Shown piece by piece: positions 11,356-26,500 of a stretch of 64,000 bases of DNA (the stretch's first letter is position 1; each line of letters opens with the position of its first letter). The notes beneath the pieces are model-generated. The model was not told where the DNA came from and made no database searches. It saw only the letters and a list, made by a program, of their open reading frames with translations. The position numbers were made by a program, and so were the translations under genes. The stretch covers positions 1,073,080 to 1,137,079 of the forward strand of contig PTEX01000145.1 in the NCBI GenBank assembly GCA_003342815.1, in the 5' to 3' direction. The DNA is from Eudromia elegans (Eukaryota > Chordata > Aves > Tinamiformes > Tinamidae).

Positions 11356-14300
11356 CTGGAAGAAAAATAGAAAAAAAAATAGTATTAAGTGCAAATAGCA
11401 ATTAGCTGTTTTAGTGCCATACACAGTTTTAGTGAGTCAGCTTCCATATTTATTCTATATATCACAAAAATAAGGAAAAAGTTTGACATACATAATATCT
11501 ATATACAGTTTGAATTTATTCATAGAGCTGTGAAATTACATGGTTTGATGGAGATCATGAGAACTAAGATATTTACTTTTAAACTAAACAGTAAGAACAG
11601 AAAAATCAAAATAGAGTTTTTGCTCATTACAACTAGCCAGGAGAGCAATGAAGACTCAAAGGCTGAGACCAAGAAAGGGGAAACCACCCTATTTTCCTTA
11701 AACTTGGTGATGAACAGGCAGAGTGTGCTTGTTTACATATAGACAACACGATCAGGTAATATGTCCCAAGCATAATCACTGCTTGCTGATGCAGTGGCAG
11801 TGGGAACTGCTCGCTTATTCAGCACAGGTTATATTTTAGCTTGTTTCTGTGGGCTTGAGCACCTGAGAGATGCAGAGGTGTAACTTACCATGCCAAAGAA
11901 AGATGCTATATATACCCCTGCAACACTGAACTCTCTAACTGAATAGAAATCTCTACAGATTAAGTAGTAAATTAAGAAGAATGACTGAAATATTCATACC
12001 CAAACCTGGAGATTAAACATTCTGCAAAGGAGACAGGAAAAAATTGACACATTTGAAAAAGAAATTCTGAACACTTTAGGAACACTAGATAGTCACTTTC
12101 TGACTTCCTACAGGCAGGTAGATGATACAGAAGGGATTAAACACTGTTACTGAGGTAAAGATGCAGCTATATTAACTGAAGGCTGAACAGTGACTTACCA
12201 TCTAGAACCATCTTAGCAGCAATAGCAGTGGGATATCCTACTGTTTTAGCCATCGCAGAGTATCCGTTGTTATCACCATAGACAACCAGATCAATGAATT
12301 TGTCTTCCAAGTGACCAGAAGGATGTCGGAGGCCTATCTCATTCCTCATAACAATCATATCTCTCTCTCCAGTGCCTAAAAGAAAAGGACATATTCATTA
12401 CTTAGTATTCTAATCATACCAAGAAGGGGTTCCTGGTGAGCAAAGCACTATGCATACACATCACACACATCAAGGAAGTGACTTACAGCGGAGATAGCGG
12501 CTATATAGATGGATAAAATAGAAAAGTGAAACAAAAACTGAAACAGATAAATGAAAGTATAAGTAAAGGGAATGGAGAACATAATCATAAGTCTCAAAGA
12601 AATATAATGTGCATAGAGTAGCAAAATTAAGGTTGTTAGGATATACTGGTTTGTTCTATTCAAAAATATGAGAGAAGGAAGAGTTTCTCACATACCAAAG
12701 GGCAGCTTCATCTCCATGTGCTTTGCAAGTGCCCCCACAATGGAATTTGCTGACGGAACTGGTTCATCTCCCAGTAACCCCAACCTGGCAGAAGAAATTT
12801 GACAAACTGATACCACTGCATATTAAAATACTGGTCTTCAGCATTGTGTTTTCCCCAGGTTGCTCAGTATAATACTTTTAACATGGACCAAACTGAGCAA
12901 GATAGCAAACATCTTTTTTACTTAAAAAAAAACACATCATACCATTCCACTGCCTCCAGCTGACTTTTGTCCTTTCCCAGTTTGCTAAGTACTGCTTCTT
13001 TAAGAGCACTGTACTCAGCAGAAGGCTTGATTCCAACGAGGTTGCACATGAGCATTTTCTGTATTAAAAAAGAAAAAAAGGTAAAAAAAGCTGGTTATAG
13101 CTGAAGGCCTGATGTCTCTGCCCACTCCTTTTCAGTCAAGGTTTCCTGAACCTGCTGCTCTGCTAAGCTCAGCTAACTTCCAGGATATCTGAGAAGGCAG
13201 CCCACCTGCACAGGGAAAGTGAGATAGACCAGGATACTGAATCACAGTAAAGGAGAATGGGAGTCATCGATTTATAAAACACTATGTTCCCACCTCTCAG
13301 CTGCTTCCTCCTACTTGTTAGCTGTAATCCTTTTTTTCTCGTGAGGGAAAAGGGACATCGAAATCTGCATTAACAAAGAACACTGGGAGGAAATTAGAGT
13401 GAAAAGGAAGCCTCTGGCAGACAGGCAGTGAGCCAAGAACTTAAGACTATGGCCTGGCCTAGAAATGGAGGAAGTCATTTCAAAACAAAACAGACCGATT
13501 AGCCGAACAAGGCTGTGGCAATCCTGACAGTATTACCAAAATGCCCTCAGAAGAATTTTGTGCATATTTGTAGGGCATTTTGTGCTAAGAAAATGCTAAT
13601 TACGGCTTGCTTCATTCACATCAAGACAAATAATTAAAGGAGATATTTAACAAGAAATGTCACACTATATCTTCCCTTAGTGTGCCCGGAACAAGAGGAA
13701 ATTTTAATAATCTTTGCAAAGAAAATTGAAGATATCAAAACTAAAATTTAAAGTGGACAAAAACCTTAAAAAAAAAAAAAAAGTCATTCCTATCATATTC
13801 TGTGATGTGAGGGGGTCTGTTTTGCAGTTACTGAAAGAGACACATTGCTGAAATGCCAGCTCAAGCATCAACTGAAAATCTCCCTGGAGCTTGGGAAGAT
13901 AAGCAGCCCTCGTGCTCAGTTGGAGACAAGCAAGTCCAGGCCTCTTCACCTTGCATAGTTTTGAGAACACTCAAGACAGTCTTTACTGGAAATAAGGACA
14001 TTGTCAGAAGAATACTACGTTCCCTTCAAACCATGATACAGTAGAAACCTGCTATCTTATAAATGCTGGTAAAGGCACATGGAAGGAAACAGAAGACAGA
14101 TCTCAATTTTGTGCATTTGTCTGAGTAGTAAACGAAGTCAACCCTCTCTCAAGGATTTGCAAAATTCAAGAAAAAATTCTCACAAGAAGAAGAAAACAGA
14201 GACAAGTAATAAGCTCTCTGTAAATGCAGCTCTCCACCTCATACCATAAAATGAAGCTCCTCTCTCTGCCCGTACAGACAACAGGGTTGCTGATTGTCAA

Positions 14301-14559
14301 ATGCTGCAGCAACACATTACAGAAGTGATAGCTTGACTATTTCAACTTATCACTCTTTTCCACTAACTGCATTCTCCAGTGAAATTAATTTGCTTTTTAA
14401 GTCTATATTTATCATAAACAAAACTCTAGGAGTATGTAGCTTTGACAAAATGAAAGGAAAACAAATCCAAATTAAATTTTTTTCATGGAGAGCATGAGCT
14501 TTCCCCCCAGCAGGGAAAGTGATTAAAACTGGTTTTTTCTCCTTCTAAATGTCTTTTGA

Positions 14560-14590
<31 letters not shown>

Positions 14591-17500
14591 AAGAGAAAGA
14601 GAAAGAGAAAGAGAAAGAGAAAGAGAAAGATGACTGATGTCAGGAATGTGAAAGAATTAAAGTCAGTTTTATTCTCTAGCTGCACTTAGAAGATCATTGA
14701 GACTCTCTCCATCATTGTTTCAGAAAACATCACTCACAGGCAACTCAAAACATAAGGGAAGAACAATCTTTGGACTAGTTCTTATAGCTGGCACATCTGA
14801 CATTTCATAAAGATGACACTGAACCTCTGAGTGTGTCCAGACACTTGCAAAGTCAGTGGAAATTATCTCCAAAAAGCAGCTTAAGAGACGACAAAGATCT
14901 TGCAGAACTAATGGGATTAAGGTGAATTACGGCATCAGTACACAAGGCAGCAGAGCAGGATAACAGCAGACAAGAAAATGCATGCACATGGTTTTAATAG
15001 GAAAAAAAAATATTTTCATGCACTCACTGAGGCATGATTTCTTACCTCATGGTGCTCCAACAAATACTTTTACAGTGAAGCTCATGGGCCAATACCAACA
15101 TGAACACTGCAAACTCACAGCACCAAGAGTCTGATTCTGACTAGCAGAAATTTAAGACAATTCATAAATATGTTGGAAGGGACCTCTGGAGTCGTCTAGT
15201 CCCACACTCTGCTTGAAGCAGGACTCAGTCAAGACAGCTATAGCTTCACCTATCCAAGCCCTGAAAGCCCCCACTCCACCCCAGTGGACTAGTCTCTGGT
15301 AATCTGTTCCTGACTGCACTAACCTTCCTTGTGAAGAAGCTTTTGGCTAATGTCCAGTTCAGCTCAGCTTCTCTGGGAGAAAAAAAAAAATAGTAATAAA
15401 AAAGCAGAGATGCCCAGATGCCATGCAATGCCATTGTTAAGTATACGCAAGCCCTGTGATATGAAAAAAACATATTATTAAAATAGAGAAAAGCAGATGA
15501 CCAGAATAAAACTTATACTCACCCAGGTTAGAGATGGCGTGGCTGAGCTTAACAAAGGATTAGGATCTGGGTTAACTAATCCTAGTTTTACAAAGCCTCC
15601 CATAGTTTTAGAATATCCCTGAAATAAAAGTATAATACGGTCACAAAACGCTGTTATTTGAAACTGAGGTAGACATTTCTCCTTGGTTTGAATGTGGACA
15701 TAACCACGGTAGTGTTAATTGTTATTCTCATGGGAAGACAGCCACAATAACATGATGCCAACAGGGATACTGCCTCACATTGGTACCTTACAACGATCCC
15801 CTCCACCGCCCTGCATGCTTTTTCCTATACTATGTTTAATGATTTACTATTAACCTGCAGCCAATACTTCCACCACAAGCAGCCCTGCTTGACGAGATCA
15901 AAGGGCCAAGCTGAACGGCGCCAACCCAGCACGTCACTGCACGCAGGGGTGTATTGGCCAGCTGGCCCATAAACAAACGACTGAGGCCTGAGGGCCCAAG
16001 TCTGGATTCAGCTCATCTCTGGTTTGCCCCGGGGCAACTGCATTGACATCAGATAAACTAACTGCAAGATCAGAATTCCTAGAATCACCTGTGTTGGTAT
16101 TTTTTTCTTCAGGAATATCAGAGAGACAACCAAGAAAGAAATGAAATAGTATTTAAGAATTGCCAGGGACATTGGGCTGAATGACAGAAGAAGTCTCAAC
16201 TTTTTCGTTTGTTTCTCTTCAGCAGCAACCAGGGCGCTCCCATGGGGCTGAAAGCACTTGTAGGCAAGCAGCTGGAGACACAGGAAAGCAGAGCATGGTG
16301 GAAATAGAGGACTCTTGGAGAGGTTATGACTCTAGGAGCCCCCAGCAGTGGGTTGTTAGCTCAATGGCTGTGTGGTCACATCCTCCTGTGACACTTCTTG
16401 TTAAATTGGCTCCATCAGCTGTAGGGGCTCGGGCTCCAAAAGGCACTTGGAGGCTCCCACAGGCGACCGGGCCAGCGCGTGGAGGCGCCTGGGTGGCTGC
16501 TGCCCTGCTCAGCCCCACGCTCAGCCTGCGCGTCCCACACGGGCAGCCACGTGGCAAGCTCTGCCGATGACCCTGCCAACGGCACCCCGGCCCCACAGGG
16601 CAGACCTGTTTTTGGGGTCTTTGCTTTGTGAGGAAACAGCAGGACCCACAGAAACGTCCCTCTTCCAGCCCAGCTGCCAACACCTTCTCATGCCACTTGG
16701 CCATTTTTTAGCTCCTTCTAACCTTTGGTAAAACCAAAGAAGGTTTTACCAGGCACCGAATGGAAGAGTAGATTCTGTCATACTAAGACTTCATGACGAG
16801 ATAGATGCCTTCCACATATTTTAGAGCTTCTGAACAAGGGATTATATCTAGACTGACAAAAAGAGAGCTATTGCAATCTGTAACTCTTATTCTCCCATAT
16901 CTGCCTCCGTCTGCTTTGGCTGAGCAAGCCTCCCTTGCTCCCCATTCCAAAACAGGAAAAATCCTGCTGTATTGCAACAGGACAATTACAGGCGGAAAGA
17001 CAAATATATCTTTCCTCATGCAATTTATAAAACAACAATAACTTAAACCTTAACTTAAACCTTAAATTAAGAGACATATTGAGACATCCTTAAAAGCTGT
17101 TTCTTCAGTGTGTTTTTAGAAAATTTATTCCTTCGTAGTCTATCTCCTCTAATCTTCTGACAATCAAAATAACAATAAAAAAAGAATCCAAAAGGGAAAA
17201 CACAATTTTGATTTTGTCTTCTGCAGCTAACAAATAGAAGGCAAAAAGCCTATCCACTATAAGGAAAACATATTAATCTCTTAACATTTTACTTGACTGA
17301 TCAAAATGTTAAGGCTGCTGATATTCAAAATTTCTTATTACTTAATGAAAAAATCTTTCAGTTTCATGGAAAAACCCAAATTTCTGTTCAGATTTTGATT
17401 TTTACATTCTGGTCACTGTAAGAACATAAGTCATGAATTAGAAATTCAATTCTGTTCCAATTTCAAGATACTGGATCAATTCTTAAAAATACATACTATC

Positions 17501-20500
17501 GACATTGCCTCACACAAACCTGTCAAATCTTTCTGTCTTCTCTGGATCTGTCACCAAAGACAGCAGGAAAAGAAAAAAAGATGTGGGGAAAAAAAAAAAA
17601 AAAAAGAAAGAAAGAAACAGGTACAGACTACACAAGCTAACTGATCAGCTTACCGAAACTGCCAAAATTATTCTTTTTGTTTTTCAGTAACAAATAGCTG
17701 TTAAATACACAAAGTAAAGCTAGATCACAATTCTGTCTCAGCTGAGGCAGTGGAAAGAGCTCTTAGATAGCAGACACAAAGCCATAACAGGTTGAACTTT
17801 AAATGCACATTTTTTTAAATCAATGACAATACTCATTTCTTGAGAAAAATAAAAATAAACTTACCTTGTATCTCAAAGTGCCTCTTAACAAAGTGTGAGC
17901 TGTCTGAATGCCATATGGCTCAGCATATTTTGTACTGTCTCTGTTAGGAAAACCTTCCAGATTTAATCCTGGGAAAAAATCCATTGAAGTAACAGAATCA
18001 AGTAATGCTCCTCCCGCTGGAATATTGACAATCTGTATTTTGTGAAAGAACAGAAATATTGTTTCAGTTCACTGAAACACTATTTTTACTAAATTGAGTT
18101 TATTTCTATAACAGCAAATACAAAGTGTGATTCTGGAGCAAGCAAAGGACTAACCTAAAGAAAGTAGTTGCACCAGCATTTAAGCATATCCTGTGATGAG
18201 GAAGTATGTACCATATCAACCATTTACCAACCAAAGGGCTAAAACAAGCCACTGCCTTCTCATATACTGTATTAATACTTGCTGCATGTATATGAAGGCT
18301 GCAGGCTCTCATTTCACTTACATTAGTTTAATTTTGGAGTGATTTCCCCAAACTAAAATACTTTGAAGAAATATTCCACCCACAGACACCTTGCTTTCTT
18401 GTTTTTATGAACGTTTTCTCTCTCTTTTTTTTTTTCATTTTTTTAAAGGAGGAGACGGTTGTAAAGAGAAGTTTTTCCTTCTTGAAAAATTAAAATACAC
18501 CAATTGATATCTCACTGGCACAAAAATGCTGCCCATCTCTGTCTCCACTTGCAGTAACAAAACATAGAAAGAATATACCATTGATGGGAAACAAAAATAA
18601 GGTTGACTAGTTCTATTATCACTACAGACTAAAGCCTTGAACTCTGCTTCCTTCAAGCAGCTGATGCATAGATCTGCTATGCAGCATCAATAGAAACTCA
18701 TTTTGTGGCTTCCGAGCAAAGGGACAAGGTTTCCTTCTAGAAGGCAGACTAAAGTAACCATCTCTGCAGCAATGCTGTAAGATCTTATTGTGTTTGTCAG
18801 GCAAGATAGAAGTGTGGAAGAATCCTGCCAAACAATCAAAGACGAGTAAGAATTTAGGGGCAGGGAGGAAAAGCTGCACTATTTATTGACAAGCTCATAG
18901 TGTTCTCATAATGAATCATTCACATGTATGATCTAACTCTTCCTAGCAGTGGGTGATTCAGGTCACAATTAAATAAGAAACATTTCCACATTCTCCTCAG
19001 AGATCCTTTCATCTGAAACTTACAGCAATGTGTTTTTTTCTTTATTTTTAATAAAGATCTAATTCACAATCCCTGAACCTCTCCTCCTTTCTCACTGAAG
19101 CAAGAACACTAGAGCATCAGAATGTCATGATAAAGCATCTTTCAAAAGATTTCTAAGTTTTGCAAATCAAAAGGTTTAGATAATCAGCCAAACTTTAGGG
19201 TGGTTAAACAAGCAGTCTCCTTGACATTTGAAGAGCCCCTCCTCAATAACTACTCTGAGCAAGTGGGAGATATCAAAAAGATGGGACTGGAAATCATACA
19301 TTTGATAATGGCTTGCAATAGCTTTGCACAAATCGCAGTTTAAATCTTTCCATCAAATGGATGTAATGACATTTGCTGGGTTAAATCATTGTTAATGACT
19401 CCTGCAGGAACAGCAAACAGAGCTTATATAAACCACCTTTCAAACTCCCCTCAGGGTTGTCTATTAAGTTATTATTGGTATCAGAGATTGTACCAATGGA
19501 AAAGGAAATTAGGACTTCTGCTAAAGCCAGTGTGAGTAGAGCAATTTGGTTTAAAAATCTGACTAGATGGAAAAGCAAGCAGAAGGACACACTCACTTTG
19601 TTTACTTGAGACAGAGTGATTAAGTAGCAAAGTGGCAAAAGTAAATTGTTACAGGGATGGGAACCCATCCCAGAAACTAAGCTCAGTTCAATACCTTAGT
19701 CTTTAGCCCATGTTCCCAAGGTAGGCTTTACATGAAATTCCATATAGGAAGAACTAACCCAGCAGCAGTCGAACACCGTAATATTCCAAACATGGGAATA
19801 GATGATGCTTGGAACTCACTTAGGCAATTGATTGTAACTGACTTAAAAGTAAACACATCACCTGACCCCCTCCCTAGCCCAGCACGAACTTCTTGGCCTG
19901 ACGTTCAATAGAAATGTTAGGAGTACTTCACCTCTCCATTTTTTAAATATGTGGCAGACTGGACTGTATTCAGCAACACTCCTTGGGGGCTCCAGCTGAA
20001 CTTGTATCTCAGAGGATTGTTAGAGTACTCCGGAGCTGGCAGACCACCACAGAAAGAAGTGTAGGATACAATCTGCAAGTGTTCAACAGCCACGTCAGAT
20101 ATGTTCACAGAAAAGAAACAAGGAACAGAACACAACCATAGGATGGAAGCAGCACAGAGCCACCCTGCAGGGCTCCCCTTTGTTTTTAATTTTTTGTTGA
20201 TATTATTCCCCTAATAAACAAATAAGATCTGCAGGTGGACAGGGGAACCCCAAAGAACTTTACTGAGCAATGGTGTCAATCCGGCAGATTCCAAGAACTT
20301 TACATAAATTAGAAGAACCCAAAACCTACCCCGGGGCAAAGTTATCTCAGTTGATGGGTCCTCACCAACTGGATTAGTTGGCACCCAACTCCAAACATCA
20401 GAAAACACAAGATGCCAAGAATTCAAAACACCTCTATGACATGTCCACAAACTGGTTGCTATTTAAAAAAAACAAAAACTACTACAAAATTATTGGCAGA

Positions 20501-23500
20501 AATATATACCTGCTGTTAGCCTTACCGTAGCACCAACTTCTTTTGCCTTGTCAATACATTCCATTGCCAACATGTGGTCAAGGCCAGGATCCAAACCCAT
20601 TTCACTGATAACTGTAATACCAGCATGTTCTACACTATAAATAATTTAAAAAATGCAGAATACAAAAAATGTCAGAATATTGGGTATTATAGGTCTTTTG
20701 TTGATGAAATCGACTCAGTAAAGACCCACTGAACCATTGAACCTTCCTCAACAAGGAAAATCTTGGGTTCTATCTGCAGCTTATAGAAATCAACAGAAGC
20801 AGATGTTGAAATATGAGCTGTTCCAGTTGTCCCAAGAATCAGGGTAGTCTGGGTTTCTCTCCGTTTTCTGTAACATCTTGAGGCTTATGGAGAAGACCTG
20901 CTAGCTACTCTGTATTCCAGATTCTTCTGGATGGTACCATAATGCATGAAGGTAGCTATACAGGAACAGAACAAGACTAGTCATAACAGCCCTAAACATT
21001 CCCTGAAGAAGGAGAGACAGATCGAAAGGACTTCTTTCCCAAATGGCAAGCATTTGAGTTTTCTTCTTTTTAATAAGAAAACTTTCCTAAGTTTCCAAAA
21101 GAGATAACTTATATTCACAACCTGAATTAAAAAAATGCTTTGTATTTTTCTAAATGAAAATTCTCTTTTTTCAGAAAATGCTTTGGTGTCACAGCAAAAA
21201 GAAAAGGAGATGCACCTGAAACTCTCTCATTGTCTTCATTATGGGGTACCCATCTGTCTACTTGCCCATCTTGTTTTGTTTTATTATTTTCTGACACATA
21301 ATTCATAAGATTCCCATCTCTGTCACTCAAATTAAATCCAAAGATTTCAGTAGTGTGACTCAGAGGAATATGACTGATATTTCAGACAGATTTCCTCTTA
21401 TATTCATCAAACATATTAGCACTAACCATTAATACAGCCACGAGAGAATAAGCAACTTCCAAGCACACACAATAAGCAGGATAACAGAAATATTATTAGT
21501 TAGGACTGTCACCAATTGAGATTACATGGTAGTCCTGTAAAAAAGAGGGTAGTATAAGGAAGGATGTCAATGTGGATGCAATAAGCCAAGAATGAGTTTT
21601 CATGAGGGAAATACGAAGGAAGACCGAGAACCTTGCTATCATCGGTACAATGGGCCAGGCCAGCTGCTCCTCCAAAAAGCACAACAGGGTTGAGGGAAGA
21701 GGGAAAGGCACAGAGACATGGAGTAAGATGTAGAATGCAAAAAAAAAAAAAGTATATTCCAGTATTTAGAGCACTAGTCTGACTAGATTGGAGCATGCAC
21801 TCACTATTTTGCCACAATTTCCATGTGCAGTTTTTCCTGCAATTTTTTAGTCTTTCTTTATAGAAAATGAAGAGAATGCAGGCAACAGTAACTGAAGGGA
21901 GATGCTGCACATGTACTATGGTATTTACATGACATTTACATAAGGTACCTAGGAAGCAAGGGAAAACAGGAAAATGCTACCTACCTCTCCTGGAGTTCTT
22001 TCATAGCTGGTGTTAAGTAGCTGGCTGTTACTAAGTTCACTTTGTTCTTAATACATTTCTTAGCAACCAAAGGATGCGCTGAATAAGGCAGCAAGCTATA
22101 TGTGAGAGAGAATTATGCAACATCAAAATCAACCAGTTACTTATGCTTTCTCTGGAAAGGTACAAATGTGTTTTCATATGACTGTAAAAGAAATCCAGTA
22201 AACACCAGGGACTGCTATACCTGCCTTGCCCTGGGTAATTTCACACTTACACAAGTGAAATGCTACCCTATCAGAAGAGCATCGTTTTCTCCACTCAAAA
22301 CAAGGTGTAAGGCAATAGGGGGACCTTTTTTTAGATAGCATTTTTTGTCATATTTCTCACTTTAAAAAAATAAAACATTTATCTCTTCTCAAGGCCACCT
22401 TCTAAATAGGCATGCTAGAAGTTTAGAAGATGCAAAATGAAAACCACCCTTGAAAATGCTTGCATTACAATGATCTTGCTGAAGCACTTTGTAAAAGCAT
22501 GCTCTTCTTGGAAAGGAAACAACACTCATGACATCTGTGTCAGCAGAGGCAAAATGGCAAGGACTATAAGTCATTTTCTCATATATTTCAGTACTTGGAA
22601 AGAGATCTTTCTCAGCAGGAAATTCAGGAGAAATAAGCAAGTTGTTAAGAGTTTTGCCTCTTCTTGATGCACACAGACTTAATCATGAGCACACATGCTG
22701 GTGAAGGCAACTGGCCCATCACACTCAGAAGCTGTGCAAGTAACCCATAGGCACTCGAAAGAGACATTGCAATCAAAGCTGCTTTGGAAGTCTATTCCTC
22801 ACATCCCTGTAAATGACAAGCCAGTGGCCAGTTACAGCTATTACAGGAACAAACATGTAGCCAGTTCTTGAGTTTTATGAATTTGTGGATTAGAGTCACA
22901 TAGGCTCCACCAAAAACTCTTGCAAAGTGAGGGCATTCACTGAAAAGTTCTCCTTTACACAGTTACCATGTTGATTTGTGTCAGTGAACTAGGTGAAAGC
23001 AGCAGCATGGCTCAGGGTTGAGCCTACCACGTTTTACTGACCTGATGACAAGGTCGTGTTTCTTCACCAAAGAGGACAGACTTTCCTCACGCTGAATGAC
23101 ATCCATATGGACTGCAGTAATACTCCTATATTTTTTAGTCAATTGTTCAAGTTGGTCCTTCATGATAGATGCTATTTTAAAAATAAAACAAACCAACTGT
23201 TAGCAAAAAAATCATTCCCACTGTGAAGGCAGAGCTCAACTGTTCTACTTTAAATCATCATTTTACCCAAGTTACCATGTAACAAACTCTATGCATCTGC
23301 ACACACATTGCATGAACTCCCCTGCAAATGGATAGTTGTGATTTACATCTGCCTCCTTCTTTCCAAAGAGAAGCAGTCGCATGGACACTTTGTTTTTACT
23401 AACAGTTGAAAAGAAATCAGGCATAAAATGCCTTACTTTCTCTAAGGTAGGTCAAATTTATCATCAATCAACAATGTCAAGCCCTAAAAGCCATTACTCA

Positions 23501-26500
23501 ACAATAAGGGTTGTGGCATATCAATTTCATGTTTATATACTAATACAATCTTCTAGAGCCAATTAGCTTTTGGATTTGTGGCCTTGCAGATGCCAGTTAA
23601 TTACCTGGCCCTGTGCCGTATCCAACTAACTCAAAGTTTCGCATGAAGGGGGAGCAAGGGGAGGAACAGGATTCCCTGGTCCTTCAAGGTTGTGGGACAG
23701 CATTGTTCTGTCTTGAAGAATGCAAGTAACAGTAATACAAGGGAGGCATTAGGATGTGTACTATCAAGCTAGAGAAAATCCTGGACAAAGATCACCAGAT
23801 GGTGGCAAAAGCTGTAGTAGAGACTAATACACATATAGGATAGTGCAACTCATCTGGACTAAAAAAATTCCCCATGCAGAATCTTGTAAAAGTAAACTGA
23901 AGAGGACCTGCAGAAAACTGTAAGGGCAGCTCTGCTACACGACCAACTGCCCGCAAGGTGGATCAGTACGTTTGAGGGGATAAAGTATTAGTGAAAAAAT
24001 TGCTGTGAGCATGAGAGCAAAAAGGATCAGGAAAGATAAAAAGGACAGAAACAAACAATCAGGAGCTCTATAATATGCTTCATGCAGCACTGTGTTTTTT
24101 CTTTGTCTTGTTTATTTGGTGGAAAATCAGACAACAGACTTGATCTTCACGCTTTGATTTGGGAGGGACATCACCGCGCTAGGTCTACTGACCCCTTACT
24201 TAAATGGGTCATCCGGTGGTCAACCTGACAGAACAGGGATTTGCAGGATGAGGTCAACAGTGTGCAGGAGTAAACTACAATACCAGAAACTCACTTCAGA
24301 GTCCTGGCTGTATCAGATTACTGTAGGAACGCATGAAAGCATCAAGTTGCTGGAGAAACAGTGCACAACTATAAAGGCCAAGTGATAAGAATAATAAAGG
24401 TAATTCCTTCTCCCAAAGTCTGTTTCTTCACATGCTTACATCCCCACTTGAAAGAAAACAATCAAGTAGGATTCAAAGAGCTACAGTTCCTGTACAGTTC
24501 TTTTCTTGCTTTGACTTTCACCCAGAAATACAGAAAAAGAGTGCCTGATGCTTCCCAATTTAATGAAAAACCTTGTTATACTGACTCTCAAGGGAAATTC
24601 ACAATGGAAAATGGCATGTCCAGTTTGTTTTAAAACCAAACTGGTTTTGAATTTATAACATTTTCCAGAAACCACTAAGAGCTCATGTTTTCTCCAGGCT
24701 CTATAAACCACCAAATGGTGAGCTTGGCCAAGTAACTCTGAGCAGTAACTATTCATTTAGTTTAGAAGTCTTGACTGGCATGTAGCTTGAACTACACTAA
24801 TTAATAGACCTTATTAAGCAAAAAAACAAACATGTGCCCAGAAAAGATTACCCTATCCTTCATTCCATGTAGTCAGTACATTTATAGATAAATCTAGTTA
24901 AAATTCTGCACCTTTTAGCAGAATTCCTATTTCTATCCAAAAATATCTTGATAGTTTAAATAATAAAAAAGTCATTCACCATATTTAACATAGTAAATAT
25001 ATAAAAAATAAGCTTTTGCTTAAGCACAATATGACTAATAAGTTCAGTTTCTCTCTAACTAATTTCAGTATATACATATGGCTTAGTCCTATCATTCCTG
25101 CATAAGCTCACATTGCCACTTAAAGGGAGAAATTCAGTCCCTGTCTTCCACTTGCTCCTTTTTATTCTCTTGCCTGTCCTACTGTTAGCACTTGCGTTAT
25201 GAAGAAAATGGAACTGGAAGGAGCGATCCAGACTAAAATGAAGCAAGATTTGCTGTATCTGATTGAAAGTGAAATGGGTTCCCGTCCCGGCTCAGCATGC
25301 AGCCGTACAAACACCAGTGCCAGGCCACGCAGTGCAAGGAGGGCACAGCCAGGAGGAAGGGGAGGGCAGGAAGGCAGCAGGTAGGGCACAGGCTTGCAGG
25401 GAAGAAACAGCAGCTGTGCCTCTAAGCTCAGGGCTTGTCTCTTCATGTCTTCCTCAAAACCAAACAGAAAATAATATTAGCAGAGACTGATTCTTTCTAC
25501 CCTACCAACCAACTCGTGCTTAGGAAAAAGTGCTCAGCAAATCCGCCTACAAATTCTAAACTATTCTGAAGTTAAGAGAAGGTTTTCTCATTAAAGCTTT
25601 TAGTCAAGGCTTTCAGTCGCTTGGATGTGAACGGCCTAGCCTAATTATTGGGAAATAACGTGCCACTGCGAGGTGTGTTTTATTCATCCATTAACCTGCT
25701 ATCAAACGTTAGATAAATTGCATCAACTTTGTACCTTTTTCCTTCCCAGATGTCTTTTTTCCACTGTTGAAAGTGCATGTTTTTAACTCGCCCAGATAAG
25801 AGGCAGCTGCTATGTTTGCACAGTGCTTGGCAAAACAAATCTCACAGTTCACTGGATTTCCCTTAGTACTACTGTCTTACGGGATGCAGCCACCCTGCTG
25901 ATGAGGGAATGGACGCTGCACACTGCTGTGAGCCCTCCCTGTTCACCACATCAGACTGTACTAGGGACATGGGCATCGCTTCCCCAGGGTGCACCTCTAC
26001 TTCCCAGGAAACCTGCTCCCAGAAGAGGTCAGTACCCTGGTTATCGCTTCAGAGGGTAACAAGAGCAGCAAAGGGTGAAAGGAGCCTGGAGGAGGAAAGA
26101 AATCAACAAAATGACTTCAAAGCAAGAAGGTACTTCCTAGCAAACCATCATTCAGACAAAACCAAACAGCTTGGTTTTTAATTTTGAAGTCATTAAGGTG
26201 AAGTCATCATCATGGGTACAGAAAAGCTTTTTGGACATGTCCAGCATGAAATATGCTACAAATAAAACCAAAAACAGAGATAAATGTGGACAGATCCCAC
26301 AGTCAGGGGCTGAGGAAGCTTTACTACCATACTACTAATCAGGTCAACAGAGGAATCTCCACTCACAGAAACAGTGATAAAAACAACTTCACCTTCTTGC
26401 TCTGTGAGGCTGAAAACACAACTTAGCACCAGCAACAAGACTGATTAGCTACCAAATGCCATCACAGGCTCAAAGCAGATAAGTTAGAAGAAAAATACTT

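Larger units (their letters stand above)
13059..15522 (-). other. AASS: AASS intron 20
   Basis: Intron of 2464 bp. It holds an A14 run near 13769, a (GAAAGA)n tract at 14561-14630 and a CR1 LINE fragment at about 15165-15372. I see nothing else in it. Confidence 0.85.

Noticed and set aside
17041-17064. Telomere-like look of 'acttaaacctta' repeats
   Set aside because: The vertebrate telomere unit is CCCTAA/TTAGGG. This is only two copies of an unrelated 12-bp word.
21979-21984. Second GT donor (GTAGCA) four bases after the AASS exon 16 donor
   Set aside because: Its use would add four bases and break frame with exon 17. The GTAGGT donor joins AG|T to give the conserved Ser.
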